The notes: a model not told the origin generated them from the letters alone. A stretch of 64,000 nt of DNA from Streptomyces sp. NBC_00554 (GCF_041431135.1 NZ_CP107799.1:9874501-9938500); one strand, 5' to 3'. Shown: positions 24,991 through 33,235, counted from the stretch's first letter. Numbers and translations are program-made.

Positions 24991-25887
24991 ATGGCGTCGG
25001 AGTTCACGGCGGAGACTGTGGGCGCGGTCTTCAAGGAGGCTTGCCGAACCGTAGGGCTGGACGCCTCGGGAGCCGAGTTGCTGCGGCTTGGATCCAACGC
25101 TGTGTATCGCTTATCAGCCTCCCCAATCATCGTCCGCGTTGCCCGCGACCCCGATGCCATGGAGGATATGGAACGGGCCGTACGGGTTGCCCGCCGGCTG
25201 GAGGCGGAAGATCTTCCGGCAACTCGGGTGCTGGCCAAGGTGACGCAACCCCTGGTGGTCAGCGGCCGGGTCGTGACGTTCTGGGAGAGCGTGCAGGAGC
25301 ACGAGGAGTACGGAACGGTGGGCGAGTTGGCCGACCTGCTCCGCCGCCTGCACTGGCTCGAAGAGCCTGAGTCGCTGCGGCTGCCGTACTTCGATCCCTT
25401 CGCGAAGTTGTGGGCGTCGCTGGGGCAGATGGTCGGCGTCACGGAAGATGACCGCACCTTCCTGGAGGAGCGCGCCGCGAAGCTGAACAAGGACTACGAC
25501 CGGCTGGACTTCGTGCTCCCCTTCGGGGTGATCCACGGGGACGCGAACATAGGCAACGTGCTCCGTCATCGGGACGGCCACGCGGTTCTCATCGACCTCG
25601 ACGGCTTCACGCTGGCTCCTCGGGAGTGGGATCTAGTCCTCACCGCGATGTTCTACGAGCGGTACGGCTGGCACACGAGGGCTGAGTATGAGGAGTTCGT
25701 CCACCGGTACGGCTTCGACCTGCTGAACTGGCCGGGCTACGAAGTGCTCGCTGATCTGCGCGAGTTGATGATGGTCGTCTGGGTCGGGCATCAGGTTGCC
25801 ACGAGCGAGAAGTCTGCGGGGGAGTTCGCTCGGCGCGTACGCTCTCTCCGCACGGGCCAGGGCCGGGACGATTGGCGGCCGTTCTGA
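24991..25887 (+). CDS. APH-family phosphotransferase-like protein
   Basis: A 298-residue aminoglycoside-phosphotransferase-fold kinase. It shows IIVRVARDPDAMEDMERAVR (nucleotide lobe), the Brenner motif VIHGDANIGNVL and the metal motif LIDLDGFTLAPREWDLV. ATG 24991 is preferred to TTG 24985 because GGAGG at 24978-24982 is at the right distance. The family phosphorylates antibiotics or small metabolites. This copy sits in an island and beside an XRE-TPR regulator gene facing it, so resistance cannot be assumed. Confidence 0.88.
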   Translation: MASEFTAETVGAVFKEACRTVGLDASGAELLRLGSNAVYRLSASPIIVRVARDPDAMEDMERAVRVARRLEAEDLPATRVLAKVTQPLVVSGRVVTFWESVQEHEEYGTVGELADLLRRLHWLEEPESLRLPYFDPFAKLWASLGQMVGVTEDDRTFLEERAAKLNKDYDRLDFVLPFGVIHGDANIGNVLRHRDGHAVLIDLDGFTLAPREWDLVLTAMFYERYGWHTRAEYEEFVHRYGFDLLNWPGYEVLADLRELMMVVWVGHQVATSEKSAGEFARRVRSLRTGQGRDDWRPF

Positions 25888-25894
25888 GCGTGTG

Positions 25895-27268
25895 TCAGTG
25901 ACCGACCTGTGCGTCGGCGGCCACCCACAACCTGTGTTCTCGGGCCTGGTCCTGGAGATCGCGCACTGTCGAACCTCCGTCGACCTGCGAGAGGTCCCGC
26001 CGAAACTCGGCCAGGTAGCTCACGCATCTTGCTGACTTGAGCTGTTCGCCGAGGTCGAGCGCGTCCAGGGCTACGCGGCAGGCTTCCTCGATATCGCCGG
26101 CCCGTAGGTGGGCGTCCGCGAGGACCATGGTCGCGAAGAAATCGCTGCGTACGTGGTTGCCACTCATCGCGTTCTCGGCGTATGCGACGGCCTGGCGTGC
26201 ACTGTTCACGTCGCGGAAGCAGTGGGCCGCCTCGGCTGCGAGTTCGGCCTCGTCGAAGTAGCTGATCCACTCCGGCTCGTCGTCGTGGTTGCGACTCTCC
26301 AACGCCTTCGTCGCGGCAGTGAGCGCGGCCTCGCAGGCGCGGACATCGCCGGTACGTGCCAGCGCACGAGCCTCCATGGCGTGGAACTGGGCGCGAAGCG
26401 TTGGCGTGGCCACGGGGGAGATGCCCATGAGGGCAGCTCGGGCGAGGGTCGCGGCCTGGGTGAAGCGGCCGAGGAACGTGGCCTGGTGGCTCATGGCCGA
26501 CAGGACGCTCCCGGCAAGTCGACGGTCATTGGCATCCTGCGCCAGCCGGAGTGCTTGAAGGAAGTACCGCTGAGCGAGGCCGTGATGGCATGCGTCATAG
26601 GACATCCAGCCGGCGAGGAGCGTCGCCTCCGCAACGGTGGAGAAGAGGGATCGACCAACTGCTTCGGTGTACTGGCCGCGCAGGAGCGGAACCACGTCGC
26701 GGCTGAGGTACTGGACGACCGCGTGCCTCGCGTGATCCCCACCGAACTGGTCATCCATCTGCGCGAACATATCCGCGGTGGTCCTGATGGCTGCGATGTC
26801 TCCAAGACCGACCCGCGCACCGTCCCGCGCCTGTCGGGGAATCGATGGCTCCGGGGCCACCAACCACCGCAACGAAGCCTCGCTCCACGCGGGCTCGGAC
26901 GGCTCGGCCTGGAGCAGGGGCTCGTAACCGTTGAGATCGGCGCGCCACAATTGCCCCACGGCCTTGATCGCCGCATCTGGACTCGCTGGATAGCTCGCGT
27001 CCAGGAGAGTCGCATCATGGCCAGTGCTGTGGTTCAGCCCGAGTTCCGCGGCGCTCACGCCGAAGGCGTCGCACAGCAGTGGACCGTAAAAGTTATCCGG
27101 CGTGCTGTGCCCGTTATCCCAGCTGGCGATACGCCGCTTCACGCTTGCATCGGAAGGGAGTTGGTGGCCCCGGCGCGTGGCTGCCTGACGTAACTCGCGG
27201 ACCAACCGCGGCTGACTCCAACCCAGTTTGGCGCGAGCCTCGCGTAAGTGGGTGCTGGTCGACTGCAT
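25895..27268 (-). CDS. XRE regulator with TPR-like C-terminal domain
   Basis: A 457-residue regulator common in Streptomyces. Residues 1-75 form a helix-turn-helix (THLREARAKLGWSQPRLVRE, ASVKRRIASWDNGHSTPD). The remainder is a helical TPR-like array (LAGSVLSAMSHQATFLGRFT, QFHAMEARALARTGDVRACE, EEACRVALDALDLGEQLKSA). The ATG at 27268 fits the family start. It is divergent from the gene at 27532 across a large inverted repeat and several GATGACG heptamers, its likely binding sites. It converges with the APH-like gene. Confidence 0.9.
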   Translation of the reverse strand: MQSTSTHLREARAKLGWSQPRLVRELRQAATRRGHQLPSDASVKRRIASWDNGHSTPDNFYGPLLCDAFGVSAAELGLNHSTGHDATLLDASYPASPDAAIKAVGQLWRADLNGYEPLLQAEPSEPAWSEASLRWLVAPEPSIPRQARDGARVGLGDIAAIRTTADMFAQMDDQFGGDHARHAVVQYLSRDVVPLLRGQYTEAVGRSLFSTVAEATLLAGWMSYDACHHGLAQRYFLQALRLAQDANDRRLAGSVLSAMSHQATFLGRFTQAATLARAALMGISPVATPTLRAQFHAMEARALARTGDVRACEAALTAATKALESRNHDDEPEWISYFDEAELAAEAAHCFRDVNSARQAVAYAENAMSGNHVRSDFFATMVLADAHLRAGDIEEACRVALDALDLGEQLKSARCVSYLAEFRRDLSQVDGGSTVRDLQDQAREHRLWVAADAQVGH

Positions 27269-27269
27269 C

Positions 27270-27532
27270 GATGACGTGGCCGTTCCCTCCCCGCGCGTGC
27301 GTCGGTACGACAACCCAGTCTCTCCACCGAATGTACGCGGAGGTAATCCCCTTGCACTGGAAGTGGCTGGAGATGCTCCCTCCCTAGGCGCGGACGGGGG
27401 ATGACGGACGGGCGCGTGCCTCGTCATCCCCCGTCACCTCTCGTCATCTGCCCTGGTCGGGGCCCTGGCCCCGAGTCTGGACGCACGACGGCACTGATGC
27501 CGCCGACACAGTCCGACCGAGGTGAGATGACG
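27270..27532. promoter_or_regulatory. Divergent promoter with GATGACG array and 14-bp inverted repeat
   Basis: GATGACG occurs at 27270, 27400 and 27526, and its reverse complement at 27422 and 27442. A perfect 14-bp inverted repeat (27393-27406 and 27422-27435, arms GACGGGGGATGACG) lies midway. The outer copies abut both start codons, suggesting autoregulation by the XRE-TPR protein. Confidence 0.55.
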
Positions 27533-28089
27533 TGCAGAGGATGACCAGGAGGGGTGTCGAGTGGCTCTCCGCCGCTGCCGACGATCCGGTGATGTGCCGA
27601 GCGGTCTGGGAGGACGACCCTCGCACCCCGTGCATGCTGCCGACAGGACGCCTCTTCGACGTGGTGACGATTGAGCAGCGCACAGGACTGGAAACCTTCG
27701 ACCAACTCGTACGCCGGGGCCTACCGTTCGGCCCGGTCGTGGTGGATCACAAGGCCCGACGGGTGGGCTTCCTGCTCAACTCCCGAAGCCAAGAGAGCTT
27801 CGTGCACTTCCTCACACGGGAGACGCAGACCCCGCCCTCGTATCGCTACCTGAGCCTCGGCTCCGTCGTAGTCGTCCCCGGCCCCATGCCACTGCCGGGC
27901 GACCGCTACCAATGGCTCCGCGCACCAGTACGCCGCCCAGAGGCCAATCCGCTGCGCCCGGTCGCCCTGGCAACCATGCTCGTAGCCGCATCCGAACTGC
28001 TGGCACGCGCCGACCGGTACGGCGAGAGGTATCCCTCTCCGTCCGCGGTGGACATGGCCGCCGCTGAGAGGCCGGCTGCCGATGCGTGA
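27532..28089 (+). CDS. Conserved Streptomyces protein, degenerate prim-pol-like
   Basis: A 185-residue protein from GTG 27532 with GAGGTGAG as ribosome site. The pattern PCMLPTGRLFDVVTIEQRTG, LVRRGLPFGPVVVDHKARRV and FVHFLTRETQTPPSYRYLSL recalls proteins annotated as bifunctional primase/polymerase N-terminal-like, but clear catalytic Asp pairs are missing. The stop overlaps the next gene by 8 bp. It is divergent from the XRE-TPR regulator. The family resemblance is from memory and uncertain. Confidence 0.7.
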   Translation: MQRMTRRGVEWLSAAADDPVMCRAVWEDDPRTPCMLPTGRLFDVVTIEQRTGLETFDQLVRRGLPFGPVVVDHKARRVGFLLNSRSQESFVHFLTRETQTPPSYRYLSLGSVVVVPGPMPLPGDRYQWLRAPVRRPEANPLRPVALATMLVAASELLARADRYGERYPSPSAVDMAAAERPAADA

Positions 28090-28390
28090 TGAACCATGCG
28101 ATCACCAGGACGCCGCCCAGTGGTCCCCCTTGGACAGCGACGGTTGGTACGCAGCCCAAAACGCGACGACCGCTCTGCGAGACGTCCTGACCGTTGCGGG
28201 CATGGAAAAGGACTTTGCCTATCTGCGAGCCGACCTGAACGCCTTCGGACACGGACTGATCGAACTCGGGCGAGTCTCACCCGCAACGGCGGAGCGCCTG
28301 GCCGAACTGCTTCGACTCGCGTTGACGTGCGGGACGGAAAGCAGCACTGAACGCAACGGAACTCCCGAACAACGGACGCGAGAGGACTGA
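28082..28390 (+). CDS. Small protein, paralogue of the next gene
   Basis: 102 residues. Its core LRADLNAFGHGLIELGRVSP followed by ATAERLAELLRLAL parallels the next gene, so the two arose by tandem duplication. It overlaps the preceding gene by 8 bp (coupled translation). It is predicted helical and cytoplasmic with no catalytic motif. It probably belongs to a three-gene operon with its neighbours. Function unknown. Confidence 0.7.
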   Translation: MRDEPCDHQDAAQWSPLDSDGWYAAQNATTALRDVLTVAGMEKDFAYLRADLNAFGHGLIELGRVSPATAERLAELLRLALTCGTESSTERNGTPEQRTRED

Positions 28391-28394
28391 CGCT

Positions 28395-28718
28395 ATGACC
28401 GACCGGCGAGGAGTCGTTGCCAAGCGCGCCGAGGACTTGATACCAGGCGTCCCCTACGTCCGCGGCTGGACGCAAGCCCGGCGCAGCGCCGACATACTGG
28501 CCTCGCAACTCACAGACCTGGGACTGGAGTCCGACTTTCCTGGACTCACGGCCGATGTGAACGTCTTCGGTGAAGGCCTGGTACGCCTCGGCACGATACG
28601 CCCGGAGGCGGCGCTACTCCTGGCCGAACTGATTGCGTCGGGCCTTGCTGCGGAGACGGCTCACGCTACGCCTCAGGCCTGTTCAACCAATCCCCGCCGA
28701 CAAGCGTCTGCTGCCTGA
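28395..28718 (+). CDS. Small protein, paralogue of the previous gene
   Basis: 107 residues. LTADVNVFGEGLVRLGTIRP and EAALLLAELIASGL match the core of the upstream protein position by position. It starts at ATG 28395, four bases after the previous stop. It is the last gene of the operon before two strong hairpins. Function unknown. Confidence 0.7.
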   Translation: MTDRRGVVAKRAEDLIPGVPYVRGWTQARRSADILASQLTDLGLESDFPGLTADVNVFGEGLVRLGTIRPEAALLLAELIASGLAAETAHATPQACSTNPRRQASAA

Positions 28719-28776
28719 CCAGCCCCGTGCCCCGGTCGTTGCGGTCCGAGCTTGCTCCCGCGACTGGTCGGCTCCT

Positions 28777-28819
28777 GGCCCCGTACGACGCCGCTTCCCT
28801 GCGACCGTCGTACGGGGCC
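28777..28819. terminator. Hairpin with 14-bp perfect stem
   Basis: GGCCCCGTACGACG (28777-28790) pairs with 28806-28819 around a 15-nt loop, 58 bp after the operon's last stop. Likely terminator. Confidence 0.7.
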
Positions 28820-28847
28820 TCTACTTGCGCACGGCGCTCTGCGCCCT

Positions 28848-28916
28848 GGTTGGCTCTGCCGTCCGGCCGGGACCGGCGCCCCAGCGCCGCAGCCCGGACG
28901 AGCGGCAGAGCCAACC
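28848..28916. terminator. Second hairpin with 14-bp outer stem
   Basis: GGTTGGCTCTGCCG (28848-28861) pairs with 28903-28916; CCGG segments extend the stem after a bulge. Together with the preceding hairpin it forms a tandem, probably bidirectional, terminator. Confidence 0.65.
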
Positions 28917-29083
28917 GACAGGTTGGATGAGCTAGTCGTCAGGAGATAGGTGAACACCGCTTTAGGAGTTCGGTCCAGGGGGCATGCGAGCTGCTTGGAT
29001 TCGTGGTCGCCGGGCGAATCGGAGTCCAGTTCAGGACGCCGAGATCCGTTCAGATACTGGGACGTTGATGTCAGCCGGTGATG

Positions 29084-29374
29084 TCAGACCGTTGGATGTT
29101 CGTCGGGCAGAGGGGCGCGGACAAACTGAGTGCGTCGCTCGTCACAGGCTCCCATGGTGTGGAAGTTCTGACGTGCCTCGGTGAGACTCAGCCAACCGTT
29201 CGGACCGCCTCGAACCTCGTCGGCATCGTGGTCGTCCTGCCCGTCGTCCTCCCAGAAGCACACGGGACAGATGTCGAAGCAACCACGCTCATCGAGCGTC
29301 AGGAAGCCGCAGCAGGGACAGCGGTATGGGCCGTCCTCGGCCTTTCCGCGGATGTTGAAGAATGAAGTGACCAC
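29084..29374 (-). CDS. CPCC-family cysteine-rich protein
   Basis: A 96-residue protein with the family hallmark YRCPCCGFLTLDERGCFDIC then PVCFWEDDGQDDHDADEVRG. Four Cys in two pairs suggest one zinc ribbon. NGWLSLTEARQNFHTMGACD is the usual C-terminal half. Start at GTG 29374. The CPCC family (PF14206) is scattered in toxin-immunity and accessory regions; its role is unproven. Confidence 0.87.
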   Translation of the reverse strand: MVTSFFNIRGKAEDGPYRCPCCGFLTLDERGCFDICPVCFWEDDGQDDHDADEVRGGPNGWLSLTEARQNFHTMGACDERRTQFVRAPLPDEHPTV

Positions 29375-29428
29375 CGCCGCATCCTGCTACGCCGTGCCGT
29401 TGATCGCGACCCAATAGATGCGAACTGC

Positions 29429-29902
29429 TCAGTCGGTAGGAAGCCTGTCGGTGCCCATGTCGAGGCGCATAGCAGCGCGCACAACGGTCAGGGCTTCCAT
29501 CACATCCTGGAACGCGACCTCGTACCCCTCATCACCGTTCGACACGCCCCGTATGGTTGCCTCCCGTGCCCGACGGACGCTGCGAAAGTAGTCCAGCGCC
29601 GGTTCAACAACAGCTCGCGGTGCGAAGACCTCCAATTGGTACCGGATCTCGTAGCACCTTGCGAAGCTTTGCTTTGCTGCGATCTTGCGTTCAGCCTCTG
29701 ACATCCCACAATCCAGGATGATGAGTTGAAGTTCGCTGCGTGCCTGGGACAGCACGTCGAGATAGGCGCCGTATAACTCCCGCTTACTTCGCCTCCACTC
29801 CGCCAGGGCCTCACGACGATCCTTCCGGACTTCTACCAGCAGGGCGGATCCTGTAGCGATTGCGGCACCAAGGAGCGTGGCCAGGAGCGGTGTCCAATCC
29901 AT
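29429..29902 (-). CDS. N-terminally anchored helical protein
   Basis: 157 residues from ATG 29902. It opens with one membrane helix (MDWTPLLATLLGAAIATGSA then LLVEV) and continues with charged helices (RKDRREALAEWRRSKRELYG, AYLDVLSQARSELQLIILDC). The plan resembles the anchored protein at 24450. A longer in-frame extension upstream looks non-coding and was excluded. Function unknown. Confidence 0.68.
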   Translation of the reverse strand: MDWTPLLATLLGAAIATGSALLVEVRKDRREALAEWRRSKRELYGAYLDVLSQARSELQLIILDCGMSEAERKIAAKQSFARCYEIRYQLEVFAPRAVVEPALDYFRSVRRAREATIRGVSNGDEGYEVAFQDVMEALTVVRAAMRLDMGTDRLPTD

Positions 29903-30080
29903 GTCGGCAAGGTACGAGAGTGCGGCCCACGTGGACAGGGCGCTCGTAGCCTGTTGCCATCGGTAGTTGGCAACGCCGCCAAACCCGTCATTCAGAGATG
30001 GGGCGTACATCCGCGCTCCCGCTCTCTGCGACTGGTCGGCTGACTTCACCCCTAGCCCTGGGGTCGACACAAAGCCGCAC

Positions 30081-30213
30081 CGCTTTAGGAGCGAGGTTGG
30101 GCGACCACGCGCGTGACCTGCGGATTCCCTGCCTTGGGCACAAATCGGCGGCATCGTCTTGGCGAACCCCGGTTCCCCGTGAGTCTCCGTGCGTTCTGGC
30201 ACGAGAGTGGCAC
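30081..30213 (+). repeat. Dispersed non-coding element, copy C (133 bp)
   Basis: Weaker hairpin CGCTT-TAG-GAGCG (30081-30093), GACCTG at 30115, TTCCCCG, and paired 7-mers CTGGCAC-N4-GTGGCAC (30196-30213). The architecture matches copies A and B. It lies in the divergent promoter region before the HEPN-like gene. Confidence 0.55.
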
Positions 30214-30484
30214 GGCCGAGAGACCGTGCCACGCCCGCTCGATGCGAACTACAGGCGGGGCGGTCTCACGCAGTTAGACATTCATCGCCCGATCGCACGA
30301 TGCTGCACTGACGCGGCCGAGTGGGGGCTGGCCAGTAGAGAATGACCCGGTGGACGTAGCTGTGGAACTGTGCGCGTGAACCCGGTCAGCACACCGATCA
30401 TCCGGCTTACGTGTAACTCTCCGCACTACATCGCGCCGGAACACTAGGATCTCTAAGATTCGGCTACGTCCTCGGGGGTTGCCC

Positions 30485-31435
30485 ATGTACTGCTTTCGTC
30501 TCCCCTTCACGATGCCGAGCACGACGCGGCTCGGGTTGGCCGCAGCGGAGCTCTTGATCCATGAGGAAGGAGAGCAACGGATCTGGCTCAAGTCTTCCGA
30601 GAAGAAAGGCCAGCCCCTGCGCGACGCTGCCAACTTCGTGGTCAGGGGCGAGGGCTATGCCACTCATGATGAAGCTGCCCTAGGGGGTGAGCGATGGAGG
30701 GACGTCATTAGTCGTTCCTTCGCCCGGATGCATCTCGCCGCCGATTTTGGTGATCAGGACCCTTCGAGCAGCTCGACAACGACCGCAGAGCCGGTGTTCT
30801 CCGAATACTTCGGACGTCACGTAATGGAGGGCGTGGCGGGTGTCACAGTCTTCCAGGATCAGCCTGACCTCCTCCTTGTCACCGCGAGTGATCTCTTTGG
30901 TTGTGTGCGTCCTTCGGATGAGAAATTCCGTTCTGTATTCCTTCATGCCGCGCAGCTCCACGAACCCCTGAAGGAGGCCGAGAGGCTGGCCTTCGATCTG
31001 TACAGCAGTTCCTTCTTCCAGGCATCGGCGGCCGCACGACTCCTGATGTTGACGATGGCGGTTGAGACCCTGCTTAACCTCCAGCCTCGCTCGACCGCTG
31101 CTCAGGCGCACGTGACTGCCATGATTGAGGCTACGAAAGACAACGCAGACCTCACTCATGCCGAGCGCAACTCACTACTGGGGACGCTGAACTGGCTGCA
31201 TAACGAGTCGATCGGTCAAGCCGGGCGGCTGCTGGCTCGGACGTTGGAGCCGCGGAAGTATGACGGTAGAAAACCAGCAGACTTATTTACTCGTTGCTAT
31301 GAGGTGCGCAGTGCGCTTACCCACGGATACGTGCCGCATCCTGACCCTCGTGAGGTCAATTCTCTCGGAGGAAGTCTTGAGTCGTTCGTTGCAGACCTTT
31401 TGGCCGGCCGTCTCCTGACTGAGACTCCTGGCTGA
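30485..31435 (+). CDS. HEPN-like protein, predicted RNase or defence effector
   Basis: 316 residues from ATG 30485 (GGGGG upstream; TTG 30479 is an alternative). The C-terminal half is a helical HEPN-like domain: AARLLMLTMAVETLLNLQPR, LGTLNWLHNESIGQAGRLLA, and FTRCYEVRSALTHGYVPHPD, in which RSALTH fits the RX4H catalytic motif of HEPN ribonucleases. The N-terminal half is unassigned. One in-frame TTA codon (31283) implies bldA dependence. ApeA-type HEPN proteins act in abortive infection; this is inference from the motif. Confidence 0.7.
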   Translation: MYCFRLPFTMPSTTRLGLAAAELLIHEEGEQRIWLKSSEKKGQPLRDAANFVVRGEGYATHDEAALGGERWRDVISRSFARMHLAADFGDQDPSSSSTTTAEPVFSEYFGRHVMEGVAGVTVFQDQPDLLLVTASDLFGCVRPSDEKFRSVFLHAAQLHEPLKEAERLAFDLYSSSFFQASAAARLLMLTMAVETLLNLQPRSTAAQAHVTAMIEATKDNADLTHAERNSLLGTLNWLHNESIGQAGRLLARTLEPRKYDGRKPADLFTRCYEVRSALTHGYVPHPDPREVNSLGGSLESFVADLLAGRLLTETPG

Positions 31436-31588
31436 CCACTGTGAGCTGATACCCGCAGCACCTTCCGCAGTTCCCGCCGCGGTTGTGACGCCGATCACCC
31501 CAACACGGTACGAACTTCGGGGCATTGTGTTCCACGAGCCCTATGTTTTCGAGACGCCTCACCACATGTATTAGGTGTCCGGTCGCCA

Positions 31589-31646
31589 GTCTTGAAAACC
31601 GTCGTCGCAGGGATGTGACCGTGGGTTCAAATCTCACACCCACCGC
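31589..31646 (+). pseudogene. tRNA-Ser(UGA) 3'-end remnant (att-type scar)
   Basis: It contains the anticodon loop CTTGAAA, a variable arm, the T-arm GTGGG-TTCAAAT-CTCAC and the acceptor strand ACCCACC plus G. No GGTGGGT 5' acceptor half lies upstream, so this is not a whole gene. A 3' tRNA half is the classic footprint of an integrated element. Confidence 0.75.
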
Positions 31647-31772
31647 AGGTGAGCGGCCCCTGACCAGAATGAATAGTCGGAGGCCGTGCCCGTGCCCGGT
31701 ATACCTTGATCCCCTGCTGTGCCCCTTGATTCCCCGGTGCATCGGGTACGCGAGGGGCACGCATCAGGAACG

Positions 31773-31943
31773 TCACAAAAACGACCACGCGGACAACACC
31801 GCTCCGACCACGGCGATGCCGAGGTGAAGTGCCACCCACAACGCATAGAGGCGCAATCTGAACAGTCTGGGGAAACGGGCCTGCTGCCTTCGGTAGGTGT
31901 TGGCCCACTCTGATTCGATATCGAGACTCGGGTGGAGGTCGCC
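31773..31943 (-). pseudogene. C-terminal fragment of a membrane protein cut by IS copy 2
   Basis: The minus-strand frame reads GDLHPSLDIESEWANTYRRQ, QARFPRLFRLRLYALWVALH, LGIAVVGAVLSAWSFL, stop. It looks like the conserved end of a real protein with one terminal membrane helix and begins exactly at the IS boundary. It may come from the transfer region of the integrative element; the family is not certain. Confidence 0.6.
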
Positions 31944-32010
31944 TAAGGGCTGTCCCGTAAATGATCTTTGAGGTGTTCGGGGTGCGGCCGGCTGCAGTCG
32001 GGCCTGGTAT

Positions 32011-32778
32011 CTATCCGGCAAGGTTGAGGTTGTGCAGGCGGGCGATGCCGAGCATGGCGTGATGAACGCCGTCGCCCTGTAGGCGACAGTCGCGGAGGAT
32101 CTTCCAGGTCTTCATGCGGGCGAAGGCGTGCTCGACACGGGCGCGGACCTGTTTGTGCGAGCGGTTGTGTTCCCGCTTCCAGTCGGACAACTCCTCGCCC
32201 GGAGTGCGGAGGTGAGGCATGAGGAGCCCGGTGCCCGGATAGCCGCCATCGGCCATCGTCAAGGTCTGGCCCACAGCGGCCTTCGCGCCGGATTCCTCCC
32301 ACGCCCTGCAGTCATTGCGGTTACCGGGCAGGGGGTCGCCGACCACGACGACCAGGCGGGTGTCGGCGTCGATGACGACCTGATGGTTGGTGGAATAGCG
32401 GTAGTTCTTCGACTGCTCGGCGATGCTGTGGTCGCGAGTGGGGACCAGGGTGCCGTCCACGATCAGCACGGTGTCCTTCGCGAACCGTCGCTTGGGCCGG
32501 AGCGCGAGGAGCGGGCCGAGCTGGTCGATGATCCGGTCGGCCGCCGACTTCGAAATGCCGAACAGCGGCGCGAGTTGGCGCATCGTCAAGTTCGTGTGCC
32601 AGTACGCGGCGACGAGGAGTACCCGGTCCTCAAATGAAAGCCGCCAGGGACGGCCCCGGCCCGACGCGTCGGCGCCCTCGCCGCGCAGTGCGGTCACCAA
32701 CTTGCCGAAGCCGCGAGGGCTCAGCCCGCTGAACGGAGCTATCCAGGACGACTGCGACGCCGTGATCACACCAACCAT
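32011..32778 (-). CDS. IS5-family DDE transposase, copy 2
   Basis: 255 residues, closely similar along its whole length to the copy at 20953-21720. TMRQLAPLFGISKSAADRII is the helix-turn-helix; VLIVDGTLVPTRD, PGNRNDCRAWEESGAK and RARVEHAFARMKTWKIL carry the DDE residues. Start at ATG 32778. It appears intact. Longer upstream extension runs into the divergent passenger gene and is not credible. Confidence 0.93.
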   Translation of the reverse strand: MVGVITASQSSWIAPFSGLSPRGFGKLVTALRGEGADASGRGRPWRLSFEDRVLLVAAYWHTNLTMRQLAPLFGISKSAADRIIDQLGPLLALRPKRRFAKDTVLIVDGTLVPTRDHSIAEQSKNYRYSTNHQVVIDADTRLVVVVGDPLPGNRNDCRAWEESGAKAAVGQTLTMADGGYPGTGLLMPHLRTPGEELSDWKREHNRSHKQVRARVEHAFARMKTWKILRDCRLQGDGVHHAMLGIARLHNLNLAG

Positions 32779-32851
32779 GCGGCAGATCATTTCAGTTGCC
32801 GACACGCTCCCCACGACCGATCCTGAGCACCGGACGAGCAAGGAGGACACG

Positions 32852-33235
32852 ATGGGGCTCGTGCTCTTCCCCGGAGACGACGATGTGACCAGCCCGGACA
32901 TCTCCTGGTCCTACACCGGTTTCAACATGTTCAGGAAGTGGCTGGCCCAGTCCGAGGGGTTCAGCCTCTCTGAGATGTGCGGCTTCGGCGGAGACCGCCC
33001 GTGGAGCAGCGTCTCCACGACACTGGCACCACTCCTCGACCATCCAGATGACGATGATCCGGACCTCACGCCCGCTCAATGCGCGGCCATGCTGCCCCGG
33101 CTGGAAGCAATCATCGATCAACGGCAACACGATGGCAGCGACCCTGTTGTCCAACGACGCATCGATGACACGCGCCAGTTGGTCACCGTCATGAAGGTCT
33201 GCTTGAGCAAGGACGTTGAGCTCATCTTCGGCTGA
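32852..33235 (+). CDS. Passenger protein in IS copy 2
   Basis: 127 residues from ATG 32852 with AGGAGG nine bases upstream. It is acidic, with LFPGDDDVTSPDISWSYTGF, NMFRKWLAQSEGFSLSEMCG and a helical end (LPRLEAIIDQRQHDGSDPVV). It has no enzymatic motif. The last 120 bp of coding sequence plus the IS end recur as a perfect inverted copy at 38346-38508. Its size and composition suggest an immunity or antitoxin-like accessory protein, but no homology is recognised. Confidence 0.72.
   Translation: MGLVLFPGDDDVTSPDISWSYTGFNMFRKWLAQSEGFSLSEMCGFGGDRPWSSVSTTLAPLLDHPDDDDPDLTPAQCAAMLPRLEAIIDQRQHDGSDPVVQRRIDDTRQLVTVMKVCLSKDVELIFG

Larger units (their letters stand above)
28719..29083. other. 365-bp gap with two large hairpins
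   Basis: No gene is seen between the small-protein operon and the CPCC gene. It holds the hairpins at 28777-28819 and 28848-28916, and CACCGCTTTAGGAG at 28955-28968, which also occurs in repeat element C at 30078. Confidence 0.55.

Noticed and set aside
24991..25887. Aminoglycoside resistance gene
   Set aside because: The APH fold is shared by many kinases of small metabolites; nothing in the sequence or context specifies an aminoglycoside substrate.
31356..31760. Minus-strand frame with Cys-rich segment GDRRHNRGGNCGRCCGYQLT
   Set aside because: It runs through the tRNA-Ser remnant and overlaps the HEPN-like gene end; no ribosome site and no recognised family, so not called.
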